NCBI GenBank assembly: GCA_902791475.1
Contig: CADAWC010000012.1
Span: 20,307-84,306, forward strand
DNA: 64,000 bases
From: Fibrobacter succinogenes
GTDB lineage: Bacteria; Fibrobacterota; Fibrobacteria; Fibrobacterales; Fibrobacteraceae
Direction of reading: 5' to 3'
A program made the position numbers and the translations under genes. This document shows positions 36,725 to 47,437 of this stretch, in pieces (position 1 is the first letter of the stretch; every line of letters starts with the position of its first letter). Under the pieces are notes generated by a model. The model ran no database searches. It was not told the DNA's origin and saw only the letters and a list, made by a program, of their open reading frames with translations.

Positions 36725-38845
36725 ATGAGCAACGCATATAGATTAAAAGCAATCAAGGAAATCGCGAGCGAAGCCGCCGGCGCAAACATGGCCGCAGCAC
36801 CCGCAAATATCGACTTTTACGGCGAAGACGTTTTCAACGCCGAAGCGATGCGCACCTACCTTCCGAAAGACATTTGCAAAAAGCTTTTTGCAACTATCGA
36901 TGACGGCGCACCGCTCGACCCGAGCATCGCTGGCGAAGTTGCACACGGCATGAAAAAGTGGGCCCTTGATCGCGGCGCTACTCACTTTACTCACTGGTTC
37001 CAGCCTCTTACCGGTTCCACTGCCGAAAAGCACGACTCTTTCTTGGAACCCGAAGGCGACAAGGCTATTCTCGCTTTCAGCGGCAAGAACTTGATCGTCG
37101 GTGAACCGGACGCATCTTCTTTCCCGAGCGGCGGCCTACGTTCCACCTTCGAAGCCCGTGGCTACACCGCCTGGGACCCGACCTCTCCGGCATTCATCAA
37201 GCGTCACGGCAACGGCGCAACCCTTTGCATCCCGACTGCATTCTGTAGCTACACTGGTGAAGCACTCGACAAGAAGACTCCGCTTCTCCGTTCTATCCAG
37301 GCTTTGCAGAAATCCGCCGACCGCCTCATGGGCCTCTTCGGTGTTGCCCAGCAGAAGGTCACCGTCACGCTCGGTGCCGAACAGGAATACTTCCTCGTCG
37401 ACAAGCGTTTCTACCTCCAGCGCCCGGACCTCTACCAGGCCGGCCGCACCTTGTTCGGTGCAGCTCCGGCAAAGCACCAGCAGATGGAAGACCACTACTT
37501 CGGTAGCATCCCGTCCCGCATTTTGAACTTCATGAACGATGTGGAAAAGGAACTCTGGAAGCTCGGCATTCCGGCTAAGACCCGCCACAACGAAGTCGCT
37601 CCGGCTCAGTTCGAACTTGCTCCGATGTTCGAAGAAGTGAACCTCGCTTGCGACCACAACATGCAGATTATGGAAGTCCTCCGCCAGGTTGCTGACCGCC
37701 ACGGACTTGTCTGCCTCCTCCACGAAAAGCCGTTTGCTGGCATCAACGGTTCCGGTAAGCACAACAACTGGTCTGTGAACTACGGTAAGACCAACCTCTT
37801 GAACCCGGGCAAGGACCCGCACCAGAACGCCATCTTCCTCACCACGCTCTGCGCTGTGATTTACGCCGTCGATACTCACGCTGACCTGCTCCGTATGGCT
37901 GTTGCAAGCGCTGGTAACGACCACCGCCTTGGCGCAAACGAAGCTCCTCCGGCAATTATCTCCATGTACCTCGGCGACCAGCTTGCTGATGTCGTCGATC
38001 AGCTCGAAAAGGGTGATCCGAAGTCCAGCAAGCAGGCTGGTGCTCTCAAGCTCGGTTCCGATACTCTCCCGCCGCTCCCGCGTGACGCTACGGACCGTAA
38101 CCGTACTTCTCCGTTCGCATTCACTGGTAACAAGTTCGAATTCCGTGCACCGGGTTCTAGCCAGAGTTGCTCTGAACCGAACGTTATCCTTAATACGATT
38201 GTTGCAGAAGCATTCGACATCATTGCTGACAAGCTCGCCAACGTTCCTGCAGACAAGTTCCACGAAGAACTCCAGAACCTTCTCCAGAAGATCGTTAAGG
38301 AACACAAGCGCGTTATCTTCAATGGCAACGGCTATACCGACGAATGGGTTGAAGAAGCTGCAAAGCGCGGCCTCCCGAACACCCGCACTACCATGGAAGC
38401 CCTCCAGGCACTCACCAAGAAAGAAAACGTCGCCCTCTTCGAAAAGTACGGCGTGTTCAACAAGCGCGAACTCGATTCCCGCTACGAAGTCAACATGGAA
38501 GACTACCACAAGAAGATTCACATCGAAGGTGAAATCGCTCGCGACATGGCTAAGGACATCATTCTCCCGCAGGCCATCGAAGCTTACTCCGCTGCTCTCA
38601 AGGCAAACGAAATGGCTCTGAACCAGGGCTTCCCGGCTCTCGATTCTTACGCCAAGCCGCTTGGCGAAATCATCAAGAAGTTACTCGCTGCTATCGAAGT
38701 GATGGAAAAGGCTCTCGCAGGGAAGCACGAAGATATCTTGAACGGTATGCTCGACCTCCGCTTGGTTGTGGACTCTCTCGAAAAGATTGTTCCGGACGAA
38801 AAGTGGCCGCTTCCGAAGTACCGTGAGATGTTGTTCATTTACTAG
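36725..38845 (+). CDS. glnA: Glutamine synthetase type III
   Basis: A 706-residue GSIII, much longer than the 450-470 residues of GSI. GSIII hallmarks include the N-terminal [20 protein letters not shown] and [11 protein letters not shown], then [11 protein letters not shown], the ammonia and glutamate-binding region [12 protein letters not shown], and [14 protein letters not shown]. The C-terminal 180 residues are helical. It condenses ammonia and glutamate with ATP. There is no adenylylation Tyr region as in GSI, so control is expected to be transcriptional; the sigma-54 promoter and dyad pair support that. A terminator follows, so it is monocistronic. Confidence 0.98.
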   Translation: MSNAYRLKAIKEIASEAAGANMAAAPANIDFYGEDVFNAEAMRTYLPKDICKKLFATIDDGAPLDPSIAGEVAHGMKKWALDRGATHFTHWFQPLTGSTAEKHDSFLEPEGDKAILAFSGKNLIVGEPDASSFPSGGLRSTFEARGYTAWDPTSPAFIKRHGNGATLCIPTAFCSYTGEALDKKTPLLRSIQALQKSADRLMGLFGVAQQKVTVTLGAEQEYFLVDKRFYLQRPDLYQAGRTLFGAAPAKHQQMEDHYFGSIPSRILNFMNDVEKELWKLGIPAKTRHNEVAPAQFELAPMFEEVNLACDHNMQIMEVLRQVADRHGLVCLLHEKPFAGINGSGKHNNWSVNYGKTNLLNPGKDPHQNAIFLTTLCAVIYAVDTHADLLRMAVASAGNDHRLGANEAPPAIISMYLGDQLADVVDQLEKGDPKSSKQAGALKLGSDTLPPLPRDATDRNRTSPFAFTGNKFEFRAPGSSQSCSEPNVILNTIVAEAFDIIADKLANVPADKFHEELQNLLQKIVKEHKRVIFNGNGYTDEWVEEAAKRGLPNTRTTMEALQALTKKENVALFEKYGVFNKRELDSRYEVNMEDYHKKIHIEGEIARDMAKDIILPQAIEAYSAALKANEMALNQGFPALDSYAKPLGEIIKKLLAAIEVMEKALAGKHEDILNGMLDLRLVVDSLEKIVPDEKWPLPKYREMLFIY

Positions 38846-38905
38846 CCGCCAGTTGAAATGCGCGGCACTCGTAAAACGATTTAAGCACATCAAAACCGAA
38901 GACAA

Positions 38906-38936
38906 AATCACTCGTCGAAAGGCGGGTGATTTTTTT
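38906..38936 (+). terminator. Terminator of glnA
   Basis: AATCACTCGTC-GAAA-GGCGGGTGATT stem followed by a T run. Nearly the same hairpin occurs at 61558. Confidence 0.8.
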
Positions 38937-39025
38937 GATAAACTTCTTTTTGTTGTAAAAACTTACATCGGGATTTTGTCTAAACCACTATAAAAAGTGG
39001 CAAAATGAAAATATAATTGTTGATC

Positions 39026-40645
39026 ATGAAATCAACAAAACTTTGTGCATTCTCTCTTTCCTTGCTGTTCAGTGCCGTCATGGCAACTGCAGCTGATACC
39101 GCAGGTAATTTCTTTGATGAAAACGGCGCTTACTATGGTCCGGACTGCGATAAAGAAAAAAATTATTCCGGCGCTTACTACACCGGTAATTACGAAAGCC
39201 CGTTCAAGACCGTCTTGGGTAAGACCGACGAAGAAATCCAGGAAAAAATGGATGATCTTTGGAATCACTATTTTAAGGGCGACAACAATTCCAAAGTCTA
39301 TTACGACAAGGGCAATGAAGCCTACATCAAGGACATCAACAACAATGACGTCCGCTCCGAAGGTATGTCTTACGGCATGATGATTGCCGTGCAAACCAAC
39401 CACAAAGAAGAATTTGACAAACTCTGGAACTGGGCCAAGAACCACATGTGGCACAAGAGTGGCGGCTGGGACGGCTACTTCGCATGGCAACGTAACGACA
39501 GCGGTAACGGCGGCGATGACAACTGCGCACCCGACGGCGAAATGTATTTTATGATGTCGCTCCTTTTTGCTGCGAACCGTTGGAATGACAGCAAATACAT
39601 GGACGACGCTCAGTACATCTTGAAGAAAATGTGGGATAATGGCCAGCATAGCCTTTTCAACCCGCAGCATTACGTGATTACATTCCAGCCGCAGGGTAAC
39701 GAAAACAACTTCTCCGACCCGTCTTACGACTTGCCGGCATACGTTGATCTTTTTGCTCGCTGGTCCACCACCAATCAGGATAAGTGGTCTAAGGCTGCAA
39801 AGGCAACGCGCGATCACTTGTACAAATCTTCTAACCCGAAGTCCGGCTTGTTCAGCGACTACAACAACTTTGACGGAACCCCGCACGGCGTAAGCTACAA
39901 TGGTAACGCCGAAAAGTACATGTACGACGCCATGCGCTGCGCTATGAACTTCGGTATGGATTACTACCTCTTCGGTGCTGATTCTGCACGCCAAGAAGAA
40001 ATGGCCCGCCGCATTATCGATTTCTTTGAAAAGGACGGCTATAAGCATGCTCGTTTCAACTGGGATGGCTCTAATCCGCAGGAACAGTATACGCAGGGCG
40101 AAGCCGGTGCAAACGCCGTTGCAGCCATGGCTTTGATTAACGATTCCAAATACGATGCCGCTGTCAAGAAAAACTTGGAGTTGGCATGGAATACGGAATT
40201 CATGACTGGTCAGTACCGTTACTACGATGGCTTGGTGCACTACCTCGCCATGCTCCACTTGAGCGGAACGTTCAAGATTTGGAAGCCGAAGCCGACTGTC
40301 GAAGACAAGTCCGTTGAAGCAAACGAATACTGTGGCGTGAAAATTGAAAAGGACACCACATTCTACGCTTTCGAAAATTGCAAGCTCTACAAGGTCGCTG
40401 CAAAGCCGGAAACGAACGCCATTTCTGCAAAGGTCAAGTTGAACAACGCCGTGAGAGTTTGGTCCACCAATAGTGCTATCGTTATTGAAAATGCTGCAGT
40501 TGGTACCAAGTTCGCCATTACAGACGTAAATGGTCGCGTGCTCAAGTCAGCAAAGACAAGCTCCGCCATGCAAGAAGTCAGCATCAGTAGCAGAGGCAAC
40601 TTCCTCGTTATCGTCGGCAACAAGACCTACAAGGTTGTGAAGTAA
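39026..40645 (+). CDS. Secreted GH8 glycoside hydrolase (xylanase-like)
   Basis: ATG 39026 is preferred over upstream TTG codons because the signal peptide (MKSTKLCAFSLSLLFSAVMATA) begins there. The GH8 (alpha/alpha)6 barrel has the general acid Glu in RSEGMSYGMM near residue 118 and the Asp of APDGEMYFM near 175. The sequence resembles xylan-acting GH8 enzymes (endo-xylanases and reducing-end exo-oligoxylanases) more than endoglucanases. The last 70 residues (FAITDVNGRVLKSA to KTYKVVK) are the short terminal domain seen on the other hydrolases. It is monocistronic with its own terminator, between glnA and pyrG. Confidence 0.9.
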   Translation: MKSTKLCAFSLSLLFSAVMATAADTAGNFFDENGAYYGPDCDKEKNYSGAYYTGNYESPFKTVLGKTDEEIQEKMDDLWNHYFKGDNNSKVYYDKGNEAYIKDINNNDVRSEGMSYGMMIAVQTNHKEEFDKLWNWAKNHMWHKSGGWDGYFAWQRNDSGNGGDDNCAPDGEMYFMMSLLFAANRWNDSKYMDDAQYILKKMWDNGQHSLFNPQHYVITFQPQGNENNFSDPSYDLPAYVDLFARWSTTNQDKWSKAAKATRDHLYKSSNPKSGLFSDYNNFDGTPHGVSYNGNAEKYMYDAMRCAMNFGMDYYLFGADSARQEEMARRIIDFFEKDGYKHARFNWDGSNPQEQYTQGEAGANAVAAMALINDSKYDAAVKKNLELAWNTEFMTGQYRYYDGLVHYLAMLHLSGTFKIWKPKPTVEDKSVEANEYCGVKIEKDTTFYAFENCKLYKVAAKPETNAISAKVKLNNAVRVWSTNSAIVIENAAVGTKFAITDVNGRVLKSAKTSSAMQEVSISSRGNFLVIVGNKTYKVVK

Positions 40646-40694
40646 TAAGACATAGAGATTCCCATTTCGTAACGGGAATGGACTCTTAAAGAAC

Positions 40695-40722
40695 GGGCGT
40701 GCAGAAATGCACGCTCTTTTTT
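40695..40722 (+). terminator. Terminator of the GH8 gene
   Basis: GGGCGTGCA-GAAA-TGCACGCTC followed by TTTTTT. Confidence 0.85.
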
Positions 40723-40731
40723 GTAAAACGC

Positions 40732-40780
40732 AATTACATAAAATGTAAAACAAAATCTAGAAATTACATTTTATGTAAAA
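40732..40780 (+). promoter_or_regulatory. Tandem dyads upstream of pyrG
   Basis: AATTAC-N7-GTAAAA at 40732-40750 and again at 40762-40780, centres 30 bp apart, about 75 and 105 bp above the -24 box. Both carry a symmetric TTACAT...ATGTAA core. Confidence 0.7.
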
Positions 40781-40844
40781 TATTTTTGTATAACATTTGA
40801 GTCCGTTATTGAAAATTTCGCAAAATTCGCCAAATTATCATTTT

Positions 40845-40860
40845 TGGCACACCTTTTGCT
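40845..40860 (+). promoter_or_regulatory. Sigma-54 promoter of pyrG
   Basis: TGGCAC-ACCTT-TTGC is a perfect -24/-12 element about 50 bp before the ATG. Confidence 0.85.
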
Positions 40861-40907
40861 TGTAGCCACAAAAAGAATTACAATTTGTGTAAATTAGGAA
40901 AATTAAA

Positions 40908-42578
40908 ATGGCATTACAGCATAGATACAACGGAAAGACTAAGTTTATTATCGTCACCGGAGGCGTCATCTCCGGACTCGGCAAAGGGGTAGCGGCAGCG
41001 TCCATCGGGGCGCTGCTTTCTGCTAGAATGAAGGTGGTTCCGGTCAAGTGCGATGGTTACCTCAACACAGACCCGGGCACAATGAACCCGACCGAACATG
41101 GTGAAGTTTTTGTTTTGGATGACGGTGGCGAATGCGACATGGACTTCGGCCACTACGAACGCTTTTTGAACGTGACCGCCAAGAAAGATTGGAGCCTCAC
41201 GATGGGCCGCATTTTCAAGATGATTCTCGAAAAGGAACGTCGCGGCGACTATCTTGGCCATACGGTGCAGTTCATCCCGCATGTGACCGACCTTATCAAG
41301 GAACAGTTTTACAGAATTGCAAACCAGGAAAAAGCCGATGTGCTGTTGATTGAAATCGGCGGTACCGTAGGCGATCTCGAAAACCAGTTTTACATCGAAG
41401 CCGCTCGCCAGCTAAGTCACGAAGTTGGCGACCACAATGCGATTTTCGTACACCTCACCTACGTCCCGATTCCGTCTGGCGTGAACGAACAGAAATCCAA
41501 GCCCACACAGATGTCCGTGCGTGATTTGAACAAGCTCGGCATTTACCCGGAAATCGTCATCGGTCGTTGCGAAGAATATATCAAGCCGCACCTCAAGGCA
41601 AAAATCGGCTTGTTCTGCAACCTGCCAGCTGACCACATCATCTCTGGCATTGACGTGAAGCACGTTTACGAATGCCCGCTCGTTTACGATGCCGAAGGCA
41701 TTCCCGAGATTCTTTCCAAGACGCTAGGCATTTACGCCCCGCCGAAACTTGATCAATGGAGCAAGCTCGTGGACGCCCTCAAGCGCAATTCCGTGAATCC
41801 GCGCAAGACGCTTACCGTTGCCATTTGCGGCAAGTACCTTGCCCTCGAAGATTCTTACGCATCTGTTGTCGAAGCGATTACACATGCCTCCGCCCATTTG
41901 GATTTGCATGCCAACATCCGCTGGGTCGATACGGAAAAAATTGAAAATGGTACCGTTTCTGTCGAAACAGCTCTCAAAGGAATCGACGCAGTCATCGTTC
42001 CGGGTGGTTTCGGTAGCCGCGGTATCGAAGGCAAAATTCAGGTCATCCGCTACGTGCGCGAAAACAAGATCCCGTTCCTCGGCATCTGCTATGGCATGCA
42101 GCTCTCCGTCGTGGAATTTGCACGCCACGTCTGCGGCATGCAGGGTGCAGGTACGGTCGAAATGGAAAGCGAAACGAACCACGTCGAAGTTCCGGTCATT
42201 GCATTCCTCCCCGGCCAGGAACACATCAAGGATCTGGGTGCGACGATGCGCCTCGGTGGTCACGATGTCGTCATCAAGGAAAACAGCCTTGCCGCCCAGG
42301 TTTACGGTTCTACCGCCATCCGCGAACGCTTCCGCCACCGCTACGAAGTGAACCCGAATTATGTCGAACAGATTGAAAAGGGCGATCCGACCGGTGCAAA
42401 TCAGCAAAAGCTCGTTTTCTCCGGAAAAGCTGCCAACGAAGACATTATGCAGATTATGGAACTCACGGACCACCCCTACTTTATGGCCTGCCAGTTCCAC
42501 CCTGAACTGAAGTCCTCGCTGATCCACCCGGCACCGCTCTTCCTCGGACTCCTCAAAGCCGCAGACGAGAAAAATTAA
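40908..42578 (+). CDS. pyrG: CTP synthase
   Basis: A 556-residue enzyme that aminates UTP to CTP with ammonia from glutamine. The synthetase half starts KFIIVTGGVISGLGKGVAAASIG (P-loop). The class I glutaminase half has the nucleophile Cys in PFLGICYGMQL and the His/Glu pair in CQFHPELKS. Length and domains are standard. The sigma-54 promoter with tandem dyads places it in the apparent nitrogen regulon, consistent with its glutamine use. No strong terminator separates it from carA, but carA has its own promoter. Confidence 0.98.
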   Translation: MALQHRYNGKTKFIIVTGGVISGLGKGVAAASIGALLSARMKVVPVKCDGYLNTDPGTMNPTEHGEVFVLDDGGECDMDFGHYERFLNVTAKKDWSLTMGRIFKMILEKERRGDYLGHTVQFIPHVTDLIKEQFYRIANQEKADVLLIEIGGTVGDLENQFYIEAARQLSHEVGDHNAIFVHLTYVPIPSGVNEQKSKPTQMSVRDLNKLGIYPEIVIGRCEEYIKPHLKAKIGLFCNLPADHIISGIDVKHVYECPLVYDAEGIPEILSKTLGIYAPPKLDQWSKLVDALKRNSVNPRKTLTVAICGKYLALEDSYASVVEAITHASAHLDLHANIRWVDTEKIENGTVSVETALKGIDAVIVPGGFGSRGIEGKIQVIRYVRENKIPFLGICYGMQLSVVEFARHVCGMQGAGTVEMESETNHVEVPVIAFLPGQEHIKDLGATMRLGGHDVVIKENSLAAQVYGSTAIRERFRHRYEVNPNYVEQIEKGDPTGANQQKLVFSGKAANEDIMQIMELTDHPYFMACQFHPELKSSLIHPAPLFLGLLKAADEKN

Positions 42579-42603
42579 AAAGCAAAAAATCTTAAATAAT
42601 GGA

Positions 42604-42632
42604 TTGTCGTAAACCTGTCAATTTACTATAAT
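42604..42632 (+). promoter_or_regulatory. Sigma-70-like promoter of carAB
   Basis: TTGTCG-N17-TATAAT: a good -35 and a perfect -10 at ideal spacing. This differs from the sigma-54 promoters of the neighbouring nitrogen genes. Confidence 0.7.
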
Positions 42633-42641
42633 TAGCCCCCG

Positions 42642-42824
42642 ATGAAAAGAATGGAACTTGTTGACTTCGAACTCGCCTTCAAGGAAGCAGTTCCGACCCA
42701 CAAAAAGGTCGGTTGGGTTTCAGTTTTTGACAAGACTATTCATTTTTTTAAGAGTTTTATTTTTAAGGCAAAGGCATTTAGCTTTTGCCTTTCTTTTTAC
42801 CCCAACAACTGTGACGTAAGGTAA
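42642..42824 (+). other. carA leader with possible 60-codon leader frame
   Basis: An ATG eight or nine bases after the -10 opens a 60-codon frame that ends 3 bp before carA and overlaps both leader hairpins. The encoded peptide (MKRMELVDFELAFKEAVPTH) has no run of Arg or other obvious sensing codons and matches no family I recognise. It could be a translated leader that governs hairpin choice, or non-coding. Confidence 0.4.
42693..42798 (+). terminator. Leader hairpins and intrinsic terminator before carA (attenuator candidate)
   Basis: Hairpin 1 is CCGACC (42693-42698) with GGTCGG (42707-42712); ACCCA at 42696-42700 can instead pair with TGGGT at 42714-42718. Hairpin 2 is AAGGCAAA (42765-42772) with TTTGCCTT (42784-42791), followed by TCTTTTT. 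A terminator between promoter and gene implies regulated read-through. Confidence 0.6.
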
Positions 42825-42827
42825 ATC

Positions 42828-43958
42828 ATGAACGAAAAATTTCAATGGAAAGCAAAGCGCGAGCGCAAGGCTTTTATAGCCTTGGCTGACGGAGCCGTAT
42901 TCCACGGTTACGCCTTTGGCGAAAAGAAAGACACCGTCGGCGAAGCCGTGTTCAATACCGGTATGGCTGGTTACAAACAGATTTTGACCGACCCGTCTTA
43001 CGCTGGCCAGTTCGTGGTTTTCACCACGGCCGAAGTTGGCGCTTACGCTACGAACTTTGAAAAGTCCGAATCCCGTCAGATTTTCTTGAACGGCATTGTC
43101 GTGAACTCCCTCGACTGGGTTTCCAAGGAACTGAACGAAGAATCGCTTCATGATTACATGCTCGCCCAGAAAAAGGCAGGCATTGCAGGCGTCGATACTC
43201 GCGCCCTCACGCTCCACCTCCGCACGCATGGCGCCCAGAAAGCTTACCTCCACGTCGAAGACACGGAAATGACCGAAGCCGAAGCTATCGCAAAGGCAAA
43301 GGCTTGGGAAGGCCTCGACGGTCAGGATTACGCGAGCAAGGTCTCCGACCCGAATGGTTACGAATTCAACGATGAAGGCAAGTACCACATTGTTGCTCTC
43401 GATTTCGGTATCAAGACGAACATCTTGAGAAACCTCGCCGCTCAGGACATGCGCATCACGGTCATGCCGATTGGCACGAGCTACGAAAAGATCATGGAAC
43501 AGAAGCCGGATGGCGTGTTCCTCTCGAACGGCCCCGCCGACCCAAACTCCTTACCGCAAGTTTACAACATGGTCAAACAGCTCCTCGGCAAGATTCCTCT
43601 CATGGGAATTTGCCTGGGTAACCAACTCCTCGGCCTTGCTCTCGGTGCTAAAGTTTCCAAGCTCAAGTTCGGCCACCACGGCTGCAACCATCCGGTCAAG
43701 AACCTCTTGACGGGCGCTGTCGAAATCACGTCACAGAACCACAACTACGCCATTGACGAAACGTCTCTCCCCGCCGATGTCGAAGTCACGCACATCAACC
43801 TGAACGACAACACGGTCGAAGGCATTCGCTGCAAGAACGTGCCTGCGTTCAGTGTGCAGTACCATCCGGAATCTGCCCCGGGTCCGAACGATTCCATGTA
43901 CTTGTTCGAAGAATTTAAGAAGATGATTGAAGCTTTCAAGGGAGGCAAGAATGCCTAA
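42828..43958 (+). CDS. carA: Carbamoyl-phosphate synthase, small (glutaminase) subunit
   Basis: A 376-residue subunit that splits glutamine and channels ammonia to CarB. The C-terminal class I amidotransferase has the nucleophile Cys in [11 protein letters not shown] and the His/Glu of [10 protein letters not shown]. The N-terminal domain ([18 protein letters not shown]) is the CarA-specific part. Its end overlaps the carB start by 8 bp, so the two are translationally coupled. Carbamoyl phosphate feeds pyrimidine and arginine synthesis. Confidence 0.97.
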   Translation: MNEKFQWKAKRERKAFIALADGAVFHGYAFGEKKDTVGEAVFNTGMAGYKQILTDPSYAGQFVVFTTAEVGAYATNFEKSESRQIFLNGIVVNSLDWVSKELNEESLHDYMLAQKKAGIAGVDTRALTLHLRTHGAQKAYLHVEDTEMTEAEAIAKAKAWEGLDGQDYASKVSDPNGYEFNDEGKYHIVALDFGIKTNILRNLAAQDMRITVMPIGTSYEKIMEQKPDGVFLSNGPADPNSLPQVYNMVKQLLGKIPLMGICLGNQLLGLALGAKVSKLKFGHHGCNHPVKNLLTGAVEITSQNHNYAIDETSLPADVEVTHINLNDNTVEGIRCKNVPAFSVQYHPESAPGPNDSMYLFEEFKKMIEAFKGGKNA

Positions 43959-46900
43959 GCGTACCGACATCAAGAAGATTATGCTCATTGGTTCTGGCCC
44001 GATTGTGATTGGCCAGGGCTGCGAATTCGACTACTCCGGCGTGCAGGCCTGCAAGGTGTTGCGCCGCGAAGGTTACGAAGTGGTGCTCGTGAACTCCAAC
44101 CCAGCAACCATCATGACCGACCCCGAAATGGCCGACCGCACCTATATCGAACCGCTGAGCGTCGATATTTTGCACGAAATCATCCGTCGCGAACGTCCGG
44201 ACGCATTGCTCCCGACTCTCGGTGGCCAGACCGCCTTGAACCTCGCCATGGAACTCAACGAGCGCGGCATTTTGGACCGCTACCAGGTGGAGCTTATCGG
44301 TGCAAAGGCAGAATCTATCCAGCGCGCCGAAGACCGTCACCTGTTCAAGGAAGCCATGCTCAAGATCGGGCTTGACCTCCCCCGCTCCGGTTCCGCACAC
44401 TCCATGAGCGAAGCAACCGCTATCGCCCACACCATCGGAAGCTGGCCGTTGATCATCCGTCCGGGCTTTACGCTTGGTGGTACTGGCGGCGGTATCGCCC
44501 ACAACGAAGAAGAATTCGAGACCATCGTGAACCGCGGTCTCGACGCCTCGCTCAACAACGAAGTGCTTATCGAAGAATCGCTGCTTGGCTGGAAAGAATT
44601 CGAAATGGAAGTCATGCGCGATAAGAAGGGCAATGCCGTTATCGTGTGCTCCATTGAAAACCTCGATCCCATGGGCGTTCACACGGGTGACTCCATCACG
44701 GTTGCTCCGATCCAGAGCCTTGATGACCGCGCTTACCAGGCCATGCGTGACGACTCTTTGAAGGTCATGGAAGCTATCGGCGTGGAAACCGGTGGATCTA
44801 ACGTGCAGTGGGCTATCGAACCGAAGACCGGCCGTCGCATCATCATCGAAATGAACCCGCGTGTGTCCCGTTCTTCTGCTCTTGCATCCAAGGCAACGGG
44901 CTTCCCCATCGCAAAGATTGCAGCACTCCTCGCCGTGGGCTACACGCTCGACGAACTCCGCAATGACATTACGCAAACGACCCCGAGCTGCTTTGAACCG
45001 GCGCTTGATTACGTTGTCGTGAAGGTCCCGCGCTTCACCTTCGAAAAGTTCCCGAAGGCCGATTCCACACTCGGCACTCAAATGAAGTCTGTAGGCGAAG
45101 CCATGGCAATCGGTACGAACTTCAAGCAGGCTATGCAGAAGGCTCTCCGTTCTCTTGAAACGGGATTCGGTGGATTCGGAGCCTGCGCCAAGTGCGAAAA
45201 GTTCAAGGAATATGACGACGAAACACTCGCCAAGGAAGTTGCACGCCCGAGTGCAGAACGCATTTTCGTGTTGCACGAAGCCTTCCGTCGCGGTTGGAGC
45301 ATCGAAAAGCTTTACGAACTCACCAAAATCGACCGCTATTTCTTGCGTCACTTGGAAGAACTCGCCTGCTTCGAAGACGAAATCACGGCTGCAGGTTCTC
45401 TCGAAAACCTCGCCAAGGATAAGGCTCTCTTCCGCCAGGCCAAGGAACTCGGCTACAGCGATATCCAGATCGGTTACCTTTTCCACAAGAATCCGGAAGA
45501 AGTCATGGCAGTGCGTAAGCAGATCGGTCTCGTCCCGAGCTACTACTCCGTCGATACTTGCGCCGGCGAATTCGAAGCCATCACGCCGTATTATTACAGT
45601 TGCTGGGCCGAAAATTCCGAACCAGTCCGCGAAATTCCGGGTCATGGTCACAAGAAGAGAATCATGGTGCTGGGCGGCGGACCGAACAGAATCGGTCAGG
45701 GCATCGAATTCGACTACTGCTGCTGCCACGCCGCCTTTACGCTGCGTCGCGAAGGCTACGAAGTCATCATGGTGAACTCCAACCCCGAAACGGTCTCTAC
45801 CGACTACGACACTTCGGACAAGCTCTACTTCGAACCGCTCACGCTCGAAGACGTGATGGGCATTTACGAACGCGAAAAGTGCGCGGGCGTCATTGTGCAA
45901 TTCGGTGGCCAGACTCCGCTGAACCTCGCCATGCGCCTCAAGAAGGCCGGAGCAAACGTGGTCGGCACGAGCCCCGAAGACATCGACCTCGCCGAAGACC
46001 GCGACTTCTTCAAGCAGCTGGTTGACAAGGTCGGCATCAAACAGGCCGAAAGCGGCATCGCCCACAACGTGGAAGAAGCCCTCGCCATCGTCGAGAAAAT
46101 CGGCTACCCCGTGCTTGTGCGCCCGAGCTTCGTTCTCGGTGGTCGCGGCATGGTGATTGTCTATAAGGAAAAATACCTGCGCAAGTTCGTGGAAGAAGCC
46201 GCCGCTATTGGCGAAGGCAAGCCCATCCTCATCGACCGCTTCCTCGAAGACGCCACCGAACTCGACGTGGACTGCATCAGCGACGGCAAGCACACCGTGG
46301 TGGGCGCCATTATGGAACACGTGGAACCCGCAGGCATCCACTCCGGCGACTCTGCCAGCGTCATCCCGCCCATGACACTTTCGCAGGAAATTCAGGACAA
46401 GGTCCGCGCCTACGCCAAGGAATTCGCGAAGGAACTCCACGTTTGCGGCCTCATGAACATGCAGCTCGCCGTGAAGGATGGCGAACTCTACATGATCGAA
46501 GTGAACCCGCGTGCCTCCCGCACCGTGCCGTTCGTCTCCAAGTCCATCGGCGTCCCGCTCGCCAGCTACGCTAGCCGCTGCATGCTCGGCGAAACCCTCG
46601 AACAGATCGGCTTCACCGAAGAAGTGCACGTGCCTTACGTGAGCGTCAAGGAAGCCGTGTTCCCATTCGTTAAGTTCCCGGGTGTTGACATCACGCTCTC
46701 TCCGGAAATGAAATCCACCGGCGAAGTCATGAGCATCGATCGCGACCGCGGCCTTGCCTACCTCAAGAGCCAGCTGGCATCGGGCAACAAGGTCCCGAGT
46801 CAAGGCAACATCTTCGTTTCGCTCAAGGACGAAGACAAGCAGAAGGCCGTTCCGCTCATCAAACGCCTCGTGGACATGGGCTACCAGATTTACGCCACCC

Positions 46901-47214
46901 GCGGCACCTCTACGATGCTCTACAACGAAGGCATCAAGACCCGCGCCGTGTTCCGTATCTCCCGTGGCCGCCCGAACCTGCTGGACCTCATCCACGATAA
47001 GGAAGTGCAGTGGATCGTGAACACCACCGAAACTGGCGCCGAAGCCATGGTCGACGAAATCCAGATGCGCTCCAAGGCTGTGGTCTCTGGCATTCCTATC
47101 ACGACGACCATCGCCGCCCTCACCTCCACCGTTGAAGGTCTCATGGACAAGCACGACTTCGGAAGATTCGAAGTCTGCAGTTTGCAGGAATATCACAGGC
47201 ATGTGAAGAAGTAA
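43951..47214 (+). CDS. carB: Carbamoyl-phosphate synthase, large subunit
   Basis: The start is ATG 43951 ([17 protein letters not shown]), which overlaps the carA stop and has GGGAGG upstream; the longer frame is not used. Two homologous ATP-grasp halves are visible: the first ([13 protein letters not shown], near residue 20) makes carboxyphosphate and the second ([16 protein letters not shown], near 570) phosphorylates carbamate. A C-terminal MGS-like allosteric domain begins near residue 935 ([19 protein letters not shown]). At 1087 residues it is full length. The large frame on the opposite strand is a shadow of this GC-rich gene. Confidence 0.98.
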   Translation: MPKRTDIKKIMLIGSGPIVIGQGCEFDYSGVQACKVLRREGYEVVLVNSNPATIMTDPEMADRTYIEPLSVDILHEIIRRERPDALLPTLGGQTALNLAMELNERGILDRYQVELIGAKAESIQRAEDRHLFKEAMLKIGLDLPRSGSAHSMSEATAIAHTIGSWPLIIRPGFTLGGTGGGIAHNEEEFETIVNRGLDASLNNEVLIEESLLGWKEFEMEVMRDKKGNAVIVCSIENLDPMGVHTGDSITVAPIQSLDDRAYQAMRDDSLKVMEAIGVETGGSNVQWAIEPKTGRRIIIEMNPRVSRSSALASKATGFPIAKIAALLAVGYTLDELRNDITQTTPSCFEPALDYVVVKVPRFTFEKFPKADSTLGTQMKSVGEAMAIGTNFKQAMQKALRSLETGFGGFGACAKCEKFKEYDDETLAKEVARPSAERIFVLHEAFRRGWSIEKLYELTKIDRYFLRHLEELACFEDEITAAGSLENLAKDKALFRQAKELGYSDIQIGYLFHKNPEEVMAVRKQIGLVPSYYSVDTCAGEFEAITPYYYSCWAENSEPVREIPGHGHKKRIMVLGGGPNRIGQGIEFDYCCCHAAFTLRREGYEVIMVNSNPETVSTDYDTSDKLYFEPLTLEDVMGIYEREKCAGVIVQFGGQTPLNLAMRLKKAGANVVGTSPEDIDLAEDRDFFKQLVDKVGIKQAESGIAHNVEEALAIVEKIGYPVLVRPSFVLGGRGMVIVYKEKYLRKFVEEAAAIGEGKPILIDRFLEDATELDVDCISDGKHTVVGAIMEHVEPAGIHSGDSASVIPPMTLSQEIQDKVRAYAKEFAKELHVCGLMNMQLAVKDGELYMIEVNPRASRTVPFVSKSIGVPLASYASRCMLGETLEQIGFTEEVHVPYVSVKEAVFPFVKFPGVDITLSPEMKSTGEVMSIDRDRGLAYLKSQLASGNKVPSQGNIFVSLKDEDKQKAVPLIKRLVDMGYQIYATRGTSTMLYNEGIKTRAVFRISRGRPNLLDLIHDKEVQWIVNTTETGAEAMVDEIQMRSKAVVSGIPITTTIAALTSTVEGLMDKHDFGRFEVCSLQEYHRHVKK

Positions 47215-47218
47215 GATG

Positions 47219-47310
47219 CCACGTCATTGCGAGGGGCGATAGCCCCGAAGCAATCTCTAACCCTATTGACGACGGTGTCATCCTGAACGGCATAGCCGCA
47301 AAGGATCCAG
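47219..47310. repeat. Dispersed extragenic elements after carB
   Basis: CATTGCGAGGGGCGATAGCC continues to CCGAAGCAATCT, and GTCATCCTGAACGGCATAG continues to GCCGCAAAGGATCC. These are recognisable forms of the CATTGCGAGG...GAAGCAATC and GTCATCCTGA...AAGGATCC repeats seen between genes in many bacterial genomes. Confidence 0.5.
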
Positions 47311-47344
47311 AAAAAAAGCGCAGACTCCGAGCCTGCGCTTTTTT
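47311..47344. terminator. Bidirectional terminator after carB
   Basis: AAAAAGCGCAG / CTGCGCTTTTT stem with A and T runs on either side. A near copy lies at 48776. Confidence 0.85.
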
Positions 47345-47437
47345 CACACTTTGAACTGCAAAAATTCTTTGACGAATTTTTATTCCGCTCTCAAAATTCA
47401 ACGGCTAAAACTGTCAGATATTTTTAAATTGCGTTAC

